Shown piece by piece: positions 17,207 through 25,577 of a stretch of DNA of 40,010 nucleotides. The DNA is from an uncultured Lachnospiraceae bacterium (GTDB lineage Bacteria > Bacillota_A > Clostridia > Lachnospirales > Lachnospiraceae): contig CANOBT010000037.1 in the NCBI GenBank assembly GCA_947564305.1, positions 1 to 40,010 on the forward strand, given 5' to 3'. The translations under genes and the position numbers were made by a program. The notes under the pieces were generated by a model. That model saw nothing but the letters and a program-made list of their open reading frames with translations, was not told the origin of the DNA and did not search any database. Position 1 is the first letter of the stretch. Every line of letters begins with the position of its first letter.

Positions 17207-17412
17207 TTGTTTATAATTTTTCGAGTTCTTTTATGAATTGAAAACACTTTGGACACATTTTTCTTTTATACTAAATGTCAGATAGTTGAAAAACAACTAT
17301 CTCCCCCTCATAAAGTTTTGGACATCTGGGGTGGAAGTCCCCAGATTCCGTACTTTACTCTCATTCCTTTTTAGATAACTATATGAAAAAAGCTCCGGTA
17401 AGGAGCTTTTTT
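17207..17412 (+). ncRNA. Predicted structured RNA, copy 2, with terminator
   Basis: Second copy of the 206-bp element at 15522-15727, with no change in overall length. Hairpin AGATAGTTG/CAACTATCT is at 17280-17302. Outer stem is TAAAGT (17311-17316) with ACTTTA (17352-17357). The apical stem ATCTGGGG (17324-17331) pairs with CCCCAGAT (17339-17346), flanked by GGA/TCC; its bases differ from copy 1 but the pairing is kept. The segment AACTAT near 17378-17383 can pair with ATAGTT (17282-17287) of the first hairpin, so a switch between two folds is possible. It lies after the pyrC terminator and points toward the end of the AAA+ gene. Confidence 0.7.
17386..17412. terminator. Bidirectional terminator of RNA copy 2 and of the AAA+ gene
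   Basis: GCTCC (17392-17396) and GGAGC (17402-17406) pair, flanked by six A on the left and six T on the right, so it has a T-run on both strands. It ends RNA copy 2 on plus and the AAA+ gene (stop at 17424) on minus. Confidence 0.88.
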
Positions 17413-17423
17413 CTGTTATGCTT

Positions 17424-18935
17424 TCATTTCAATCCCGTATTCAACATTCCTTCCACCTCATCCATTTCACGCAGAATAGACTGCTGCCGCTCCTGGAATA
17501 AAAGTCCCTTGTTATGCCGATAATACTGGTCACACCCATTCTCCTTGATAAACCAGATGCTATAATAATTCGCATTCAATTCTGTAATCAGGGCCACCAT
17601 CTCCTGGCTCTCCCCAAACGCCTCCTCCATGAAATCAAATACATGAGTCAATCTCTCGGAAGTCCGTTCTATCAACGTTTCCCGAAGGTCTGCCTCTTTC
17701 CCGAATAGGGCCTTCACCTCTTCAAACGCCTCTTCTGAGGAAGCAGCTTGACCATTTACATGGAGTGTAAAGCGCTCCAATGCGGAAATCACACGCTTCC
17801 TAATCAACTCTTCCTGTCGGTCCAGTAATTCCTTCTGCTCCAAATCCGATAAATCTTTCTCCGCCAGATGCCAGATGTCTTCAATTCTCTGTGTTGACTG
17901 GTTTTCCTTGTAAGCCACAAGATACTGATACAATTTGGAAACATATGCATCACACAGATAACAATCCGTAAATAATTCGCTTAATTTCCCGTTTAAAAGA
18001 CTGACTATACTCAGGTGTTCGTCAAATGGCGCGGCCTTTATTTTCTGCAGCACAGCCCTGTTCCATTTTCCTTTCAGGATATCCTCCACCCCATAATCTG
18101 CCTTGTATTTGTAATACAATTCCAGATAATTTGCAAAATCTTTTGCAATCTTCTCATGTTGGATATACTGGCACACCACTTCCCGGTCTACGGTTTTCCC
18201 AAGTGTCTCATACACCTGGATAAACTGAGAAAGGTCTTCCCATCCTCTGGCAGTCGCAAACTTCTTTCCATCCACGGTCGTTTCCACTCGATAGAAATTC
18301 TGCTTTCTAAGTTCCAGATAAGAAATCACTGCCGGATGGATGCCCTGTCTGTAAGCATATTCCTTCCAAACATCAAAATTCTCTTCCACATCAATCTTTT
18401 TCAGACGGTCCAGGGTCACCACATCAAAGTCCCGCACAGATTTATTATATTCCGGCGGATTTCCTGCAGCTACAATCATCCATCCCAGGGGCACCTTCTG
18501 ATTGCCGAATGTTTTCCCTTGCAGAAATTGCAGCATCGCCGGGGCAAGCGTCTCAGACACACAATTAATCTCGTCAATAAATAGGATTCCCTCCTTGATA
18601 CCTGTCTGTTCGATTTTATCATATACGGAAGCAATAATCTCACTCATCGTATATTCCGTGATGGAATAGGTCTTACCGCCGTATTGCTTTTCTTTTATAA
18701 AAGGAAGTCCGACTGCGCTCTGCCTGGTATGATGTGTAATCGTATAGGCCACAAGCCCGACGTGACATTCTCTGGCAACCTGCTCCATAATCTGTGTTTT
18801 TCCGATTCCCGGCGGCCCCATCAAAAGAATCGGCCTCTGACGCACGGGCGGAATCCGGTATTCGCCAAATTCATCTTTGGCCAGGCACGCCTCTATGGAA
18901 TCCTTGATTTCCTGTTTTGCCCTCTTTATGTTCAT
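17424..18935 (-). CDS. MoxR-like AAA+ ATPase
   Basis: A 503-residue AAA+ protein. Walker A GPPGIGKT is at 40-47, Walker B ILFIDEIN at 117-124, sensor 1 in VAAGNPPEYN (N159), and an arginine in LDRLKKIDV that fits the finger position. The order and the long helical C-terminal half match ATPases of the MoxR class that act as chaperones with VWA partners. The start has AGGAGTGG about 9 nt upstream. It lies 12 bp after the LRR gene on the same strand, so the CvfB-LRR-ATPase genes form an operon that ends in the terminator of RNA copy 2; the VWA partner (14150-15466) is beyond that terminator. Confidence 0.9.
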   Translation of the reverse strand: MNIKRAKQEIKDSIEACLAKDEFGEYRIPPVRQRPILLMGPPGIGKTQIMEQVARECHVGLVAYTITHHTRQSAVGLPFIKEKQYGGKTYSITEYTMSEIIASVYDKIEQTGIKEGILFIDEINCVSETLAPAMLQFLQGKTFGNQKVPLGWMIVAAGNPPEYNKSVRDFDVVTLDRLKKIDVEENFDVWKEYAYRQGIHPAVISYLELRKQNFYRVETTVDGKKFATARGWEDLSQFIQVYETLGKTVDREVVCQYIQHEKIAKDFANYLELYYKYKADYGVEDILKGKWNRAVLQKIKAAPFDEHLSIVSLLNGKLSELFTDCYLCDAYVSKLYQYLVAYKENQSTQRIEDIWHLAEKDLSDLEQKELLDRQEELIRKRVISALERFTLHVNGQAASSEEAFEEVKALFGKEADLRETLIERTSERLTHVFDFMEEAFGESQEMVALITELNANYYSIWFIKENGCDQYYRHNKGLLFQERQQSILREMDEVEGMLNTGLK

Positions 18936-18947
18936 TGATGTCCACTC

Positions 18948-19919
18948 CTACAGTTCAAACCGTTTTCGCCTGTTTTTTGGAAACAACAGGTGTTTCTCAT
19001 TCATCAAGAAGCTTAAAATCTCTGTTTTTTCACCCTTTGCAGCCATATCAATCGCATTCTCAAGCCCTTCTTTACTCCACAGCCCCCGTGCGGAAATCTG
19101 GTTCAGCCAATCCATCCGCTCCTGCTCAATCAAATGGCATGTAACCTCTGACAGATGGCCCGCCACATATTCCTCGTACATCGTCTCATAGTCCGAAGTA
19201 AGCCTGTAGGGGGTACATAATCTCCCGAATATCATATCCGTCAGCACATCCGATTGATCCTGCGCGGCAGCCAGGGGAAACAGTCCGTCATATTTCCGAT
19301 AATCCAGCTCACGGTTATAAAAACACTGTCGGTAATTATTTCCAATCCCGTGATGCTGTGTAAATAAAATCCGGGCAGGCGTATTCTCTACGGCCTCCTC
19401 ATAATGCTCTGGAAAGACTAAATCTACCTCCTGTATCTCTGACGCGGCCGTATGTATCTCAAATGTGACATCTATCCGCTGCCACAGGTCACCCAAAATT
19501 TCCTTGACGCAAGATTTTTCCCCTTGTTTTAAATGAACTTTCAGGCTTCTTAGATTGCCGCACCCGGTAAAGGCGCCGCTTCCAATCCGCATCAGAGAAT
19601 CCCAGAATTCTAGCCTTTTCAGTTTCTTGCATCCATAAAAAATATAGTTTCCAATCTCCTCAACCGTATCCGGGAATACTACTTCCTCTATATTCTCACC
19701 CGCCAACAGGTTTTCTTGATCCTCAAACAATGAGACCTCTGCACTTTCAAATACAAACACATTCTCATCTTCACTGCTCTTTTTCGACGAAAATGCATAT
19801 GCGGCTACCTTTTTTACCGGATATCCTTCTATCTGCCGCGGAAGAATCACTTCTGACTCTGAGCCGAAGACACGGATAATTGCGATAAAATTCTCCTGAA
19901 TCCGATAATGTATTTTCAT
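18948..19919 (-). CDS. Leucine-rich-repeat (BspA/LRR_5-type) protein
   Basis: A 323-residue protein with no signal peptide. Residues about 70-135 contain the repeated 'I-x-x-V-x-F-P-x-x-V-x-x-I-G-x-x-x-F-x-G-C' pattern of BspA-type LRRs (VFPDTVEEIGNYIFYGC, then LMRIGSGAFTGCGNLRSL). The C-terminal 150 residues are helical and unrecognised, with an ankyrin-like tail (LENAIDMAAKGEKTEILSFLM). The start codon overlaps the stop of the CvfB-like gene (ATGA) and the stop is 12 bp before the AAA+ gene, so the three are tightly coupled. The context suggests an adaptor or substrate-binding part of the MoxR/VWA system; that is inference. Confidence 0.78.
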   Translation of the reverse strand: MKIHYRIQENFIAIIRVFGSESEVILPRQIEGYPVKKVAAYAFSSKKSSEDENVFVFESAEVSLFEDQENLLAGENIEEVVFPDTVEEIGNYIFYGCKKLKRLEFWDSLMRIGSGAFTGCGNLRSLKVHLKQGEKSCVKEILGDLWQRIDVTFEIHTAASEIQEVDLVFPEHYEEAVENTPARILFTQHHGIGNNYRQCFYNRELDYRKYDGLFPLAAAQDQSDVLTDMIFGRLCTPYRLTSDYETMYEEYVAGHLSEVTCHLIEQERMDWLNQISARGLWSKEGLENAIDMAAKGEKTEILSFLMNEKHLLFPKNRRKRFEL

Positions 19920-20740
19920 ACCTTTTCTTGTATCCCGCTGTCAAGAATCTGAATCTTGCCCTGCTTCAGAAGCCTTCCGACCGCACGCTTGAACGCCGCC
20001 TTGCTCATATCAAACTCCTGCCGAATCGTCTCCGGGTCTGCCTTATCCGTAAACGGCAGTTTACCGCCATATGCATGAATTGTCTTCAATACGGTCTCCG
20101 CGTCTTTATCCATCTGCTCCGGAATCTTCTCCCGCAGGCTCAAATCCAGCTTTCCATCTTCTTTCACCGCCGTGACCCTCGCCTCTACCCTGCTTCCTAC
20201 ACGCAATGTGCCGGTAACATCCTTCTTCGGAATCAAGGCAGAATATGTATCATCCACTGCAACAAAAACGCCAAAGTTATTACTGGTATCGTAAATGATT
20301 CCGCTTACTTTGTCGTCCTTTTTATAAGGGGAATCTGTACGCAGCAGCGGGTAGACCTTCATAGTGGCACATAAGCGCTCACTCTTATCAATATAGAGGG
20401 ACACAAGACATTGATCCCCCTTTTTTACCTTCGCTGTCTGCTGCTTAAAGGGCAGGAACAAATCCTTTTCCAATCCCCAGTCCAAAAATGCCCCTACATT
20501 GGTGACGTCTACGACATCAAGCACCGCCAGTTTGCCCATCGTTAATTTAGGTTCATGAGTGGTAGCAATAAGACGGTCAGACGAATCTTTATACAGAAAT
20601 ACTTCCACCGGGTCTCCCGGCTCCACCCCTGACGGCACCTGCTTTTTGGGAAGCAGCACACGCTGCTCGTCATTCCCAAGGTACACGCCAAACTCCACCT
20701 GCTTCACAACCATTAATACCTGTTTTTCTCCTAATTTCAT
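19916..20740 (-). CDS. cvfB: CvfB-like S1 RNA-binding protein
   Basis: The protein starting MKLGEKQVLMVVKQVEFGVYLG has three S1-type beta-barrels (about 1-65, 70-140, 145-215) and a winged-helix C-terminus (about 225-274), the CvfB layout; family members bind RNA and affect virulence and exoprotein expression in staphylococci. The frame is open to 20866, but those 42 extra codons run through the 20773-20847 hairpin repeat and read like non-coding sequence, so I place the start at 20740 (274 codons), which matches the family start; an ATG at 20758 is also possible. Ribosome site is moderate (GTGAGACGG). Its stop overlaps the LRR start. Confidence 0.85.
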   Translation of the reverse strand: MKLGEKQVLMVVKQVEFGVYLGNDEQRVLLPKKQVPSGVEPGDPVEVFLYKDSSDRLIATTHEPKLTMGKLAVLDVVDVTNVGAFLDWGLEKDLFLPFKQQTAKVKKGDQCLVSLYIDKSERLCATMKVYPLLRTDSPYKKDDKVSGIIYDTSNNFGVFVAVDDTYSALIPKKDVTGTLRVGSRVEARVTAVKEDGKLDLSLREKIPEQMDKDAETVLKTIHAYGGKLPFTDKADPETIRQEFDMSKAAFKRAVGRLLKQGKIQILDSGIQEKV

Positions 20741-20772
20741 AAACCGTCTCACTTTCATTTTTTCTTCATTCC

Positions 20773-20822
20773 ATTTTGTAACCACTTGCGAAGCAAGTGA
20801 TTGCCTGCTTGCCCGCCATCTG
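20773..20822. repeat. Dispersed hairpin repeat, copy A
   Basis: About 50 bp related to 34091-34141. Both share TTTGTAACCA at one end and CTTGCCCGCCATCTG at the other, around a stem whose bases differ but pair in each copy (here CACTTGC-GAA-GCAAGTG, 20783-20799). In this copy a further stem TTGCCCGC (20809-20816) with GCGGGCAA (20840-20847) encloses ATCTGC-GAA-GCAGAT (20818-20832). Confidence 0.65.
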
Positions 20823-20982
20823 CGAAGCAGATTTTTCATGCGGGCAATTCCCGTATCTTTTTTCATATAATACTTTACACTACCAGGAACCAGACAATAG
20901 TCATCCTCTCGGATGTTCAGACAGCCAAAACTGTTCTGATTGCCACTCTATTTTCAGACATAATTTTCACTGTCTGGTAATT

Positions 20983-22353
20983 TCACTCACAATTCAATAT
21001 ATGCCGTGCCACATGCACTCCGCTTGCAGATGCATGGGACAGAGAATGCGTCACTCCGCTTCCGTCTCCGATTACATACAATCCCTTATGGATGGTTTCC
21101 AGATTCTCATCAATATCCACTTCCATATTGTAAAATTTTACTTCTACACCATACAGAAGCGTATCGTCATTGGCTGTCCCCTGGGCAATCTTATCCAAGG
21201 CATAAATCATCTCGATAATCCCGTCCAGAATCCTTTTTGGCAGAACCAGGCTCAAATCCCCCGGAGTTGCCGCCAGAGTCGGACGTACCAGCCCCTCCTC
21301 AATCCGCTTCTGGTTACTTCTGCGCCCTCGAATCAAATCTCCAAACCGCTGCACAATCACTCCGCCGCCCAGCATATTGGACAGACGCGCAATGCTTTCT
21401 CCATATCCATTACTGTCTTTAAATGGCTCAGAAAAATGTTTGGCAACCAACAGAGCAAAATTCGTATTGTCCGTTTGTTTTTCCGGATCTTCATAGCTAT
21501 GGCCATTTACAGTTACAATCCCCTTCGTATTTTCATTGACCACGATTCCGTGAGGATTCATGCAGAAGGTACGGACATTATCTTCAAATTTCTCTGTTCT
21601 GTATACAATCTTGCTCTCATACAACTCATCTGTGAGATGTGAAAAAATCTCCGCCGGGAGTTCCACCCGCACACCGATATCCACCCGGTTAGAACTGGTC
21701 GGAATTTTCAAATCACTGCAGACCTGCTCCATCCATTTGCTTCCGCTTCTCCCCACAGAGACCACACATTTGTGGCAGTCAGATGACTCTTCGCCGCAGA
21801 ACACGCGATAACCGTCTTCCAATTTTTCTATCTGATTCACTTGATGATGGAAGCGGAACTCTACCTTATCTTTTAATTCATCATACAGATTTTCTAAAAC
21901 AACGTAATTGATATCCGTCCCCAGATGGCGAACAGATGCATTCAGAAGATTCAGCCGGTTCATCAGGCACAGCTTATGGAATTTTGAGCCTGCCGTTGTA
22001 TACATTTTTGTACCTTCTCCGCCATGGGATACGTTGATTTCATCCACATACTGCATCAGAGAAATGGCCTCTTTTTTCCCTATATGCTCATAAAGCGTAC
22101 CACCGAAGTCGTTGGTAATATTGTACTTTCCATCAGAAAATGCACCTGCGCCTCCAAACCCGCTCATAATGGCACAAGTCTTACAGTTCACACAACTTTT
22201 TACTTTTTCCCCATCAATCGGGCAGTTCCGTTCCTCCAGGGGATTCCCTGACTCAAATACGGCAATCTTTAAATTCGGATTACCCTTCACTAATTCATAG
22301 GCCGAAAATATCCCTCCCGGCCCCGCACCAATAATTATCACATCGTATCTCAT
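20983..22353 (-). CDS. FAD-dependent oxidoreductase (COG2509-like)
   Basis: A 456-residue cytoplasmic flavoprotein. The dinucleotide-binding loop GAGPGG is at 9-14, and a second FAD contact is YVIGDGSGVTHSLSHASASG near the C-terminus. A cysteine-rich segment follows the first fold: C44, C54, C57 and C60 (SCVNCKTC), then SGFGGAGAFSDGKYN, which is characteristic of the uncharacterised FAD dehydrogenase group related to BaiN/HI0933-like proteins. The reaction is unknown. Start set by AAAGGAG before the ATG at 22353. The 46-bp gap to the thioesterase gene suggests one operon from spoIIR or thioesterase onward. Confidence 0.88.
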   Translation of the reverse strand: MRYDVIIIGAGPGGIFSAYELVKGNPNLKIAVFESGNPLEERNCPIDGEKVKSCVNCKTCAIMSGFGGAGAFSDGKYNITNDFGGTLYEHIGKKEAISLMQYVDEINVSHGGEGTKMYTTAGSKFHKLCLMNRLNLLNASVRHLGTDINYVVLENLYDELKDKVEFRFHHQVNQIEKLEDGYRVFCGEESSDCHKCVVSVGRSGSKWMEQVCSDLKIPTSSNRVDIGVRVELPAEIFSHLTDELYESKIVYRTEKFEDNVRTFCMNPHGIVVNENTKGIVTVNGHSYEDPEKQTDNTNFALLVAKHFSEPFKDSNGYGESIARLSNMLGGGVIVQRFGDLIRGRRSNQKRIEEGLVRPTLAATPGDLSLVLPKRILDGIIEMIYALDKIAQGTANDDTLLYGVEVKFYNMEVDIDENLETIHKGLYVIGDGSGVTHSLSHASASGVHVARHILNCE

Positions 22354-22399
22354 TTTTTTGCTCCTTTACTTGTAACTAATCCATATAATAAAGTGGTAT

Positions 22400-23104
22400 T
22401 TATTTCAACTCTACAACAACATAGGGGCTTCCGGTTTCATCACAAAGCTTCACAACCGTGCGCTCCTCTTCCTCTGAGATTTCCGGGAAAATAATATTTC
22501 CCATAACCGCCGATTTTTTATAATCCACACGAAGTTTATGTATTGAGAAATCTTCCGGAAGTATATCCATCGCCATCTGAATATATTGACAATTATTGAC
22601 ATGCTCATTGGTATCAATATGAGCACGTCTTACTGGAAAAGAGGGGAGAGCGTTTGTTTTTTCCGGAAGCTGAATTTTTCTAGCTTCATAGTCCATTTCC
22701 AAAGGTTCTTCAAGTCCGTATGGCGCGATATCTTCCTCCTCCGGCCTCGCAGGACGGGCTTTTTTTGTATCAAAAAATGTCCAGATTGAATTGGCCGAAA
22801 CCACACGATTCCCGTTTTCATCGTCTATAAAGAAATTACGGTTTCCCAGAAATCCTTTGAATCCGGTCGCCAACGTACCTACTGTAATTTTCTCTCCCAA
22901 TCGTGGAAAACGATCGATCACTACCTGCCAGTAAGAAAGAAGCCATGCTTTATTTTTTTCCCGAAGCATCGCCAAACCCACACCAATGTCCTCCGACTGA
23001 AAGGTACTGCAGTCCTGCAGATAATTCATCAATGCCGTCAGTGTCATTGTCCCTCGGTGGTCCGTCTCGCTGTATCTTACTCTGCTGTCAAATGTATAAA
23101 TCAT
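22400..23104 (-). CDS. Acyl-ACP thioesterase
   Basis: A 234-residue double-hotdog thioesterase of the FatA/FatB type, which releases fatty acids from acyl carrier protein and so sets chain length. N-terminal RVRYSETDHRGTMTLTALMNYLQD is the first hotdog. The second hotdog has AHIDTNEHVNNCQYIQM with D164, N166 and H168, matching the catalytic N-x-H. The two domains and length fit bacterial family members. Start supported by TAGGAGACAAAAA. The gene lies 45 bp after spoIIR on the same strand; nothing in the sequence links the two functions. Confidence 0.9.
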   Translation of the reverse strand: MIYTFDSRVRYSETDHRGTMTLTALMNYLQDCSTFQSEDIGVGLAMLREKNKAWLLSYWQVVIDRFPRLGEKITVGTLATGFKGFLGNRNFFIDDENGNRVVSANSIWTFFDTKKARPARPEEEDIAPYGLEEPLEMDYEARKIQLPEKTNALPSFPVRRAHIDTNEHVNNCQYIQMAMDILPEDFSIHKLRVDYKKSAVMGNIIFPEISEEEERTVVKLCDETGSPYVVVELK

Positions 23105-23149
23105 TTTTTGTCTCCTATTTTTGTAGGATATATAAATCCTCTTGCCTTT

Positions 23150-23806
23150 TTATTTTTTCCATTGTTCCAAAAGATACCATTTAATATGAACATCTGCAGT
23201 CATAATCTGTGCATACTCCTCTTCCGTAAGTACATTCTGAAGTTTCTTTTTACTATCCTCCGGAACAACCATATTTGCCGCATCTAAAAAGCATAGGTTG
23301 GGATACAATACACACCACCAGTTATGCCCCTTAGCATCCCCAATCTCAATGCGAAGGGCCTCATAATTTCCTGCCGGAAATGTCACATCCCCATATGTCT
23401 TATCTGGAAACCAACATGTAGTCACCGCCGCAGTTACAGGATAATCACAGCCGTTTTCCGCTACGGTCTCCCGGCTGAGTGTCTCTAGTTCATCCACATG
23501 CCTGCGTATCCATCTCTTCGTCTCTTCCGCATCCAGAGATTGCGGCATTTCAGATTTCAAATAATCCAATACCCGGTCTCTTACCGTAATCTTCAGTTTC
23601 TGGTCACTTTCCCTGTCACTGTTTGCCAGGATATGAAACCGAAGAACCTCCTCTGCCAGATGTTCCTGCATCTGTGCCCTTGCCAGAATCCCGGACTTCC
23701 ATGCAAAAAAACCGGTAATCAACAGTGCAATGACTAATGAAAGTACTGCTATCGTCCATCTCAAATATTGTTCTCTTTTATGATTGTATGTATCACTTTG
23801 TTCCAT
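23150..23806 (-). CDS. spoIIR: Stage II sporulation protein R
   Basis: A 218-residue protein with one membrane segment (about 17-37) and an outer domain beginning with the family signature LRFHILANSDRESDQKLKI and ending near WCVLYPNLCFLDAA. In Bacillus SpoIIR is made in the forespore under sigma-F and signals across the intermembrane space to SpoIIGA, which then processes pro-sigma-E. Its presence indicates a spore former. Start supported by GGAGGAAGC eight nt upstream of the ATG at 23806. A sigma-F-like promoter is present just upstream (23837-23865), which fits the expected control. Confidence 0.94.
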   Translation of the reverse strand: MEQSDTYNHKREQYLRWTIAVLSLVIALLITGFFAWKSGILARAQMQEHLAEEVLRFHILANSDRESDQKLKITVRDRVLDYLKSEMPQSLDAEETKRWIRRHVDELETLSRETVAENGCDYPVTAAVTTCWFPDKTYGDVTFPAGNYEALRIEIGDAKGHNWWCVLYPNLCFLDAANMVVPEDSKKKLQNVLTEEEYAQIMTADVHIKWYLLEQWKK

Positions 23807-23836
23807 ATGTAGCTTCCTCCATCAATTTGATATTGG

Positions 23837-23865
23837 AAGTATTGCCTTGTTTAAGGTAAATATAC
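23837..23865 (-). promoter_or_regulatory. Candidate sigma-F promoter of spoIIR
   Basis: On the minus strand GTATA (23861-23865), 14-nt spacer, GGCAATACTT (23837-23846). This matches the Bacillus sigma-F pattern GYATA / GGNNANAHTR except for the last base. The -10 is 30 nt upstream of the spoIIR ATG. Confidence 0.55.
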
Positions 23866-23894
23866 ACTATATGATACAAAAACTGCCAGTTATT

Positions 23895-24566
23895 CTATTG
23901 CCCGCGCAGCAGACCGCTCACAGTCTTTACCTGATTATCGATATGCTGGCAGGTAACACGAATGGCCGCATCTGCGTCTCCGTTTTCAATGAACCGTATC
24001 ATATCTCTGTGCTCGGAAAGGAGCTGCTGATGGCATTCACTTCGTTTCAGGTACTCCACACGGTAACGGTACATTTGCTCCCGGAAATTATTCAAAAGCT
24101 GAATGAGACGCTGATTATCTGTGGCAACATAAAGAATCTTATGAAATGCCACATCGGCCTCTGCCACCATTGTAATATCGTCCCTTCCCAAGACTTCCTC
24201 AAATGCCTGTTCCGCCTCTTTCAGTTCTAAAAGAGCCTGCGGACTGATTCGTTCACAGGCAAGCCGCACTGCCAACGCTTCCAGAGAACGCCGCACCTCC
24301 AGTACATCACGCAGACTCTTTTCTGAAATTTGAGCCACCTCTGCCCCTTTTCGGGGAATCATCAGCACCAGTCCGTCTAACTCCAATTTGCGTATCGCCT
24401 CGCGGACAGGAGTTCGGCTGACTCCCAGTTTATTGGCAAGCTGAATCTCCATCAGGCGTTCTCCTGGTTTTAACTCTCCACGCAGGATTGCCTGCCGTAA
24501 AGTATTGAAAACCACGTCACGAAGCGGGAGAAATTCATTCATATTTACTTCAAATTTAGGGTCCAT
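23895..24566 (-). CDS. GntR family transcriptional regulator (FadR/FCD type)
   Basis: A 223-residue regulator. The winged helix at about 15-75 has the GntR signature LRQAILRGELKPGERLMEIQLANKLG...SRTPVREAIRKLELDGL. The C-terminal 140 residues are the all-helical FCD effector domain, with EVRRSLEALAVRLACERI and the metal-ligand-type histidines (ADVAFHKIL, SEHRDMIR, CQHIDNQ). Start at 24566 has CGAGGAGGGAC. It follows ispE by 3 bp, so it is co-transcribed with it. Ligand and targets are not evident. Confidence 0.93.
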   Translation of the reverse strand: MDPKFEVNMNEFLPLRDVVFNTLRQAILRGELKPGERLMEIQLANKLGVSRTPVREAIRKLELDGLVLMIPRKGAEVAQISEKSLRDVLEVRRSLEALAVRLACERISPQALLELKEAEQAFEEVLGRDDITMVAEADVAFHKILYVATDNQRLIQLLNNFREQMYRYRVEYLKRSECHQQLLSEHRDMIRFIENGDADAAIRVTCQHIDNQVKTVSGLLRGQ

Positions 24567-24569
24567 GCT

Positions 24570-25442
24570 CTAGTCCCTCCTCGCACTATGTACATTCGTC
24601 ACATATGCTTGTTTTGCTAATCCTTTTTTTCTGATTCTCTCCTGTGCCTCTCTTGCTACCATCTTACTTTCAAACAGACCAAACACGGTTGGACCGCTTC
24701 CGCTCATCATTGCATTCAATGCACCGGCTGCAATCATTTCCTGCTTAATTTCATTTATCACAGGATACCTGGTAATTGTCACATCCTCCAGAACATTTCC
24801 CATACAGGCTGCTGTCCCTTCCAAACTTCCCTGATCTAATGCATGAATCAAGCCGTCAATATCCGGATGTCTGACAATTTCCATTGCATCCAGCCCCTGA
24901 TAGACTACCCTTGTTGATACACTGATTGGCGGCTTTGCAATCAACACTGCACACTTCGGCATCGCCGGGAGCACCGTTAATCTCTCTCCAATCCCTTCTG
25001 CAAGAACTGTTCCGCGCATAATACAATAGGGAACATCCGCCCCAAGCTTTACGCCTCTTTCCATCAGTTCCTGTTGTGAAAGATGCAGACCATAAATCTT
25101 GTTCATGCCAAAAAGGACTGCTGCTGCATTAGAACTGCCTCCAGCCATGCCCGCTGCCACCGGAATATGTTTTTCCAGTGTAATCCTCACACCGCCGGGC
25201 AAATCAAATTCTTCCATCAGCATCTGTGCCGCCTTATATGCAATATTACCAGAGTCACTGGGAAGGTAATATAAGTTTGATATCAGCTCAATACCCGGCT
25301 GCCTTTTCTGCTCAATCTTTACATTATCATACAGATAGATAGACTGCATGACCATACGCACATTGTGGTATCCATCCGCTCTTCTCCCCAGGACGTCCAA
25401 CCCCAAATTTATTTTCGCAAGCGCTTTTAAATCTATATGCAT
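24570..25442 (-). CDS. ispE: 4-(cytidine 5'-diphospho)-2-C-methyl-D-erythritol kinase
   Basis: A 290-residue GHMP kinase of the non-mevalonate (MEP) isoprenoid pathway. It phosphorylates the 2-hydroxyl of CDP-methylerythritol with ATP. N-terminal LKALAKINLGLDVLGRRADGYH has the family-specific start with catalytic-region K10. The ATP loop PVAAGMAGGSSNAAAVL is at 94-110, LGADVPYC is the substrate pocket, and ALNAMMSGSGPTVFGLF is the C-terminal GHMP motif. Length is standard. Start supported by CAGGAGGATG. The ispE-GntR pair, here 3 bp apart, is a common Lachnospiraceae arrangement as I recall it. Confidence 0.95.
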   Translation of the reverse strand: MHIDLKALAKINLGLDVLGRRADGYHNVRMVMQSIYLYDNVKIEQKRQPGIELISNLYYLPSDSGNIAYKAAQMLMEEFDLPGGVRITLEKHIPVAAGMAGGSSNAAAVLFGMNKIYGLHLSQQELMERGVKLGADVPYCIMRGTVLAEGIGERLTVLPAMPKCAVLIAKPPISVSTRVVYQGLDAMEIVRHPDIDGLIHALDQGSLEGTAACMGNVLEDVTITRYPVINEIKQEMIAAGALNAMMSGSGPTVFGLFESKMVAREAQERIRKKGLAKQAYVTNVHSARRD

Positions 25443-25510
25443 AATCCTTCATCCTCCTGGCTATCTGCATTCAGACTGCCTCCTCCTGCTTTCACCCTTT
25501 TGAAATCACG

Positions 25511-25563
25511 AAAAATCCTCATTAGTAAGGTCAACCATGAAGCCACATTCTAATGAGGATTTT
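25511..25563 (-). terminator. Intrinsic terminator of the 25578-29387 gene
   Basis: ATCCTCATTAG (25515-25525) and CTAATGAGGAT (25550-25560) pair over 11 bp, extended by A/T pairs, with a T-run on the minus strand, 15 bp past the stop codon. Confidence 0.85.
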
Positions 25564-25577
25564 ACCACACAAGATGA

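Noticed and set aside
20741..20866. 42-residue N-terminal extension of the CvfB-like protein
   Set aside because: It runs through a hairpin repeat and is basic, unlike the family start; ATG 20740 gives the normal family length.
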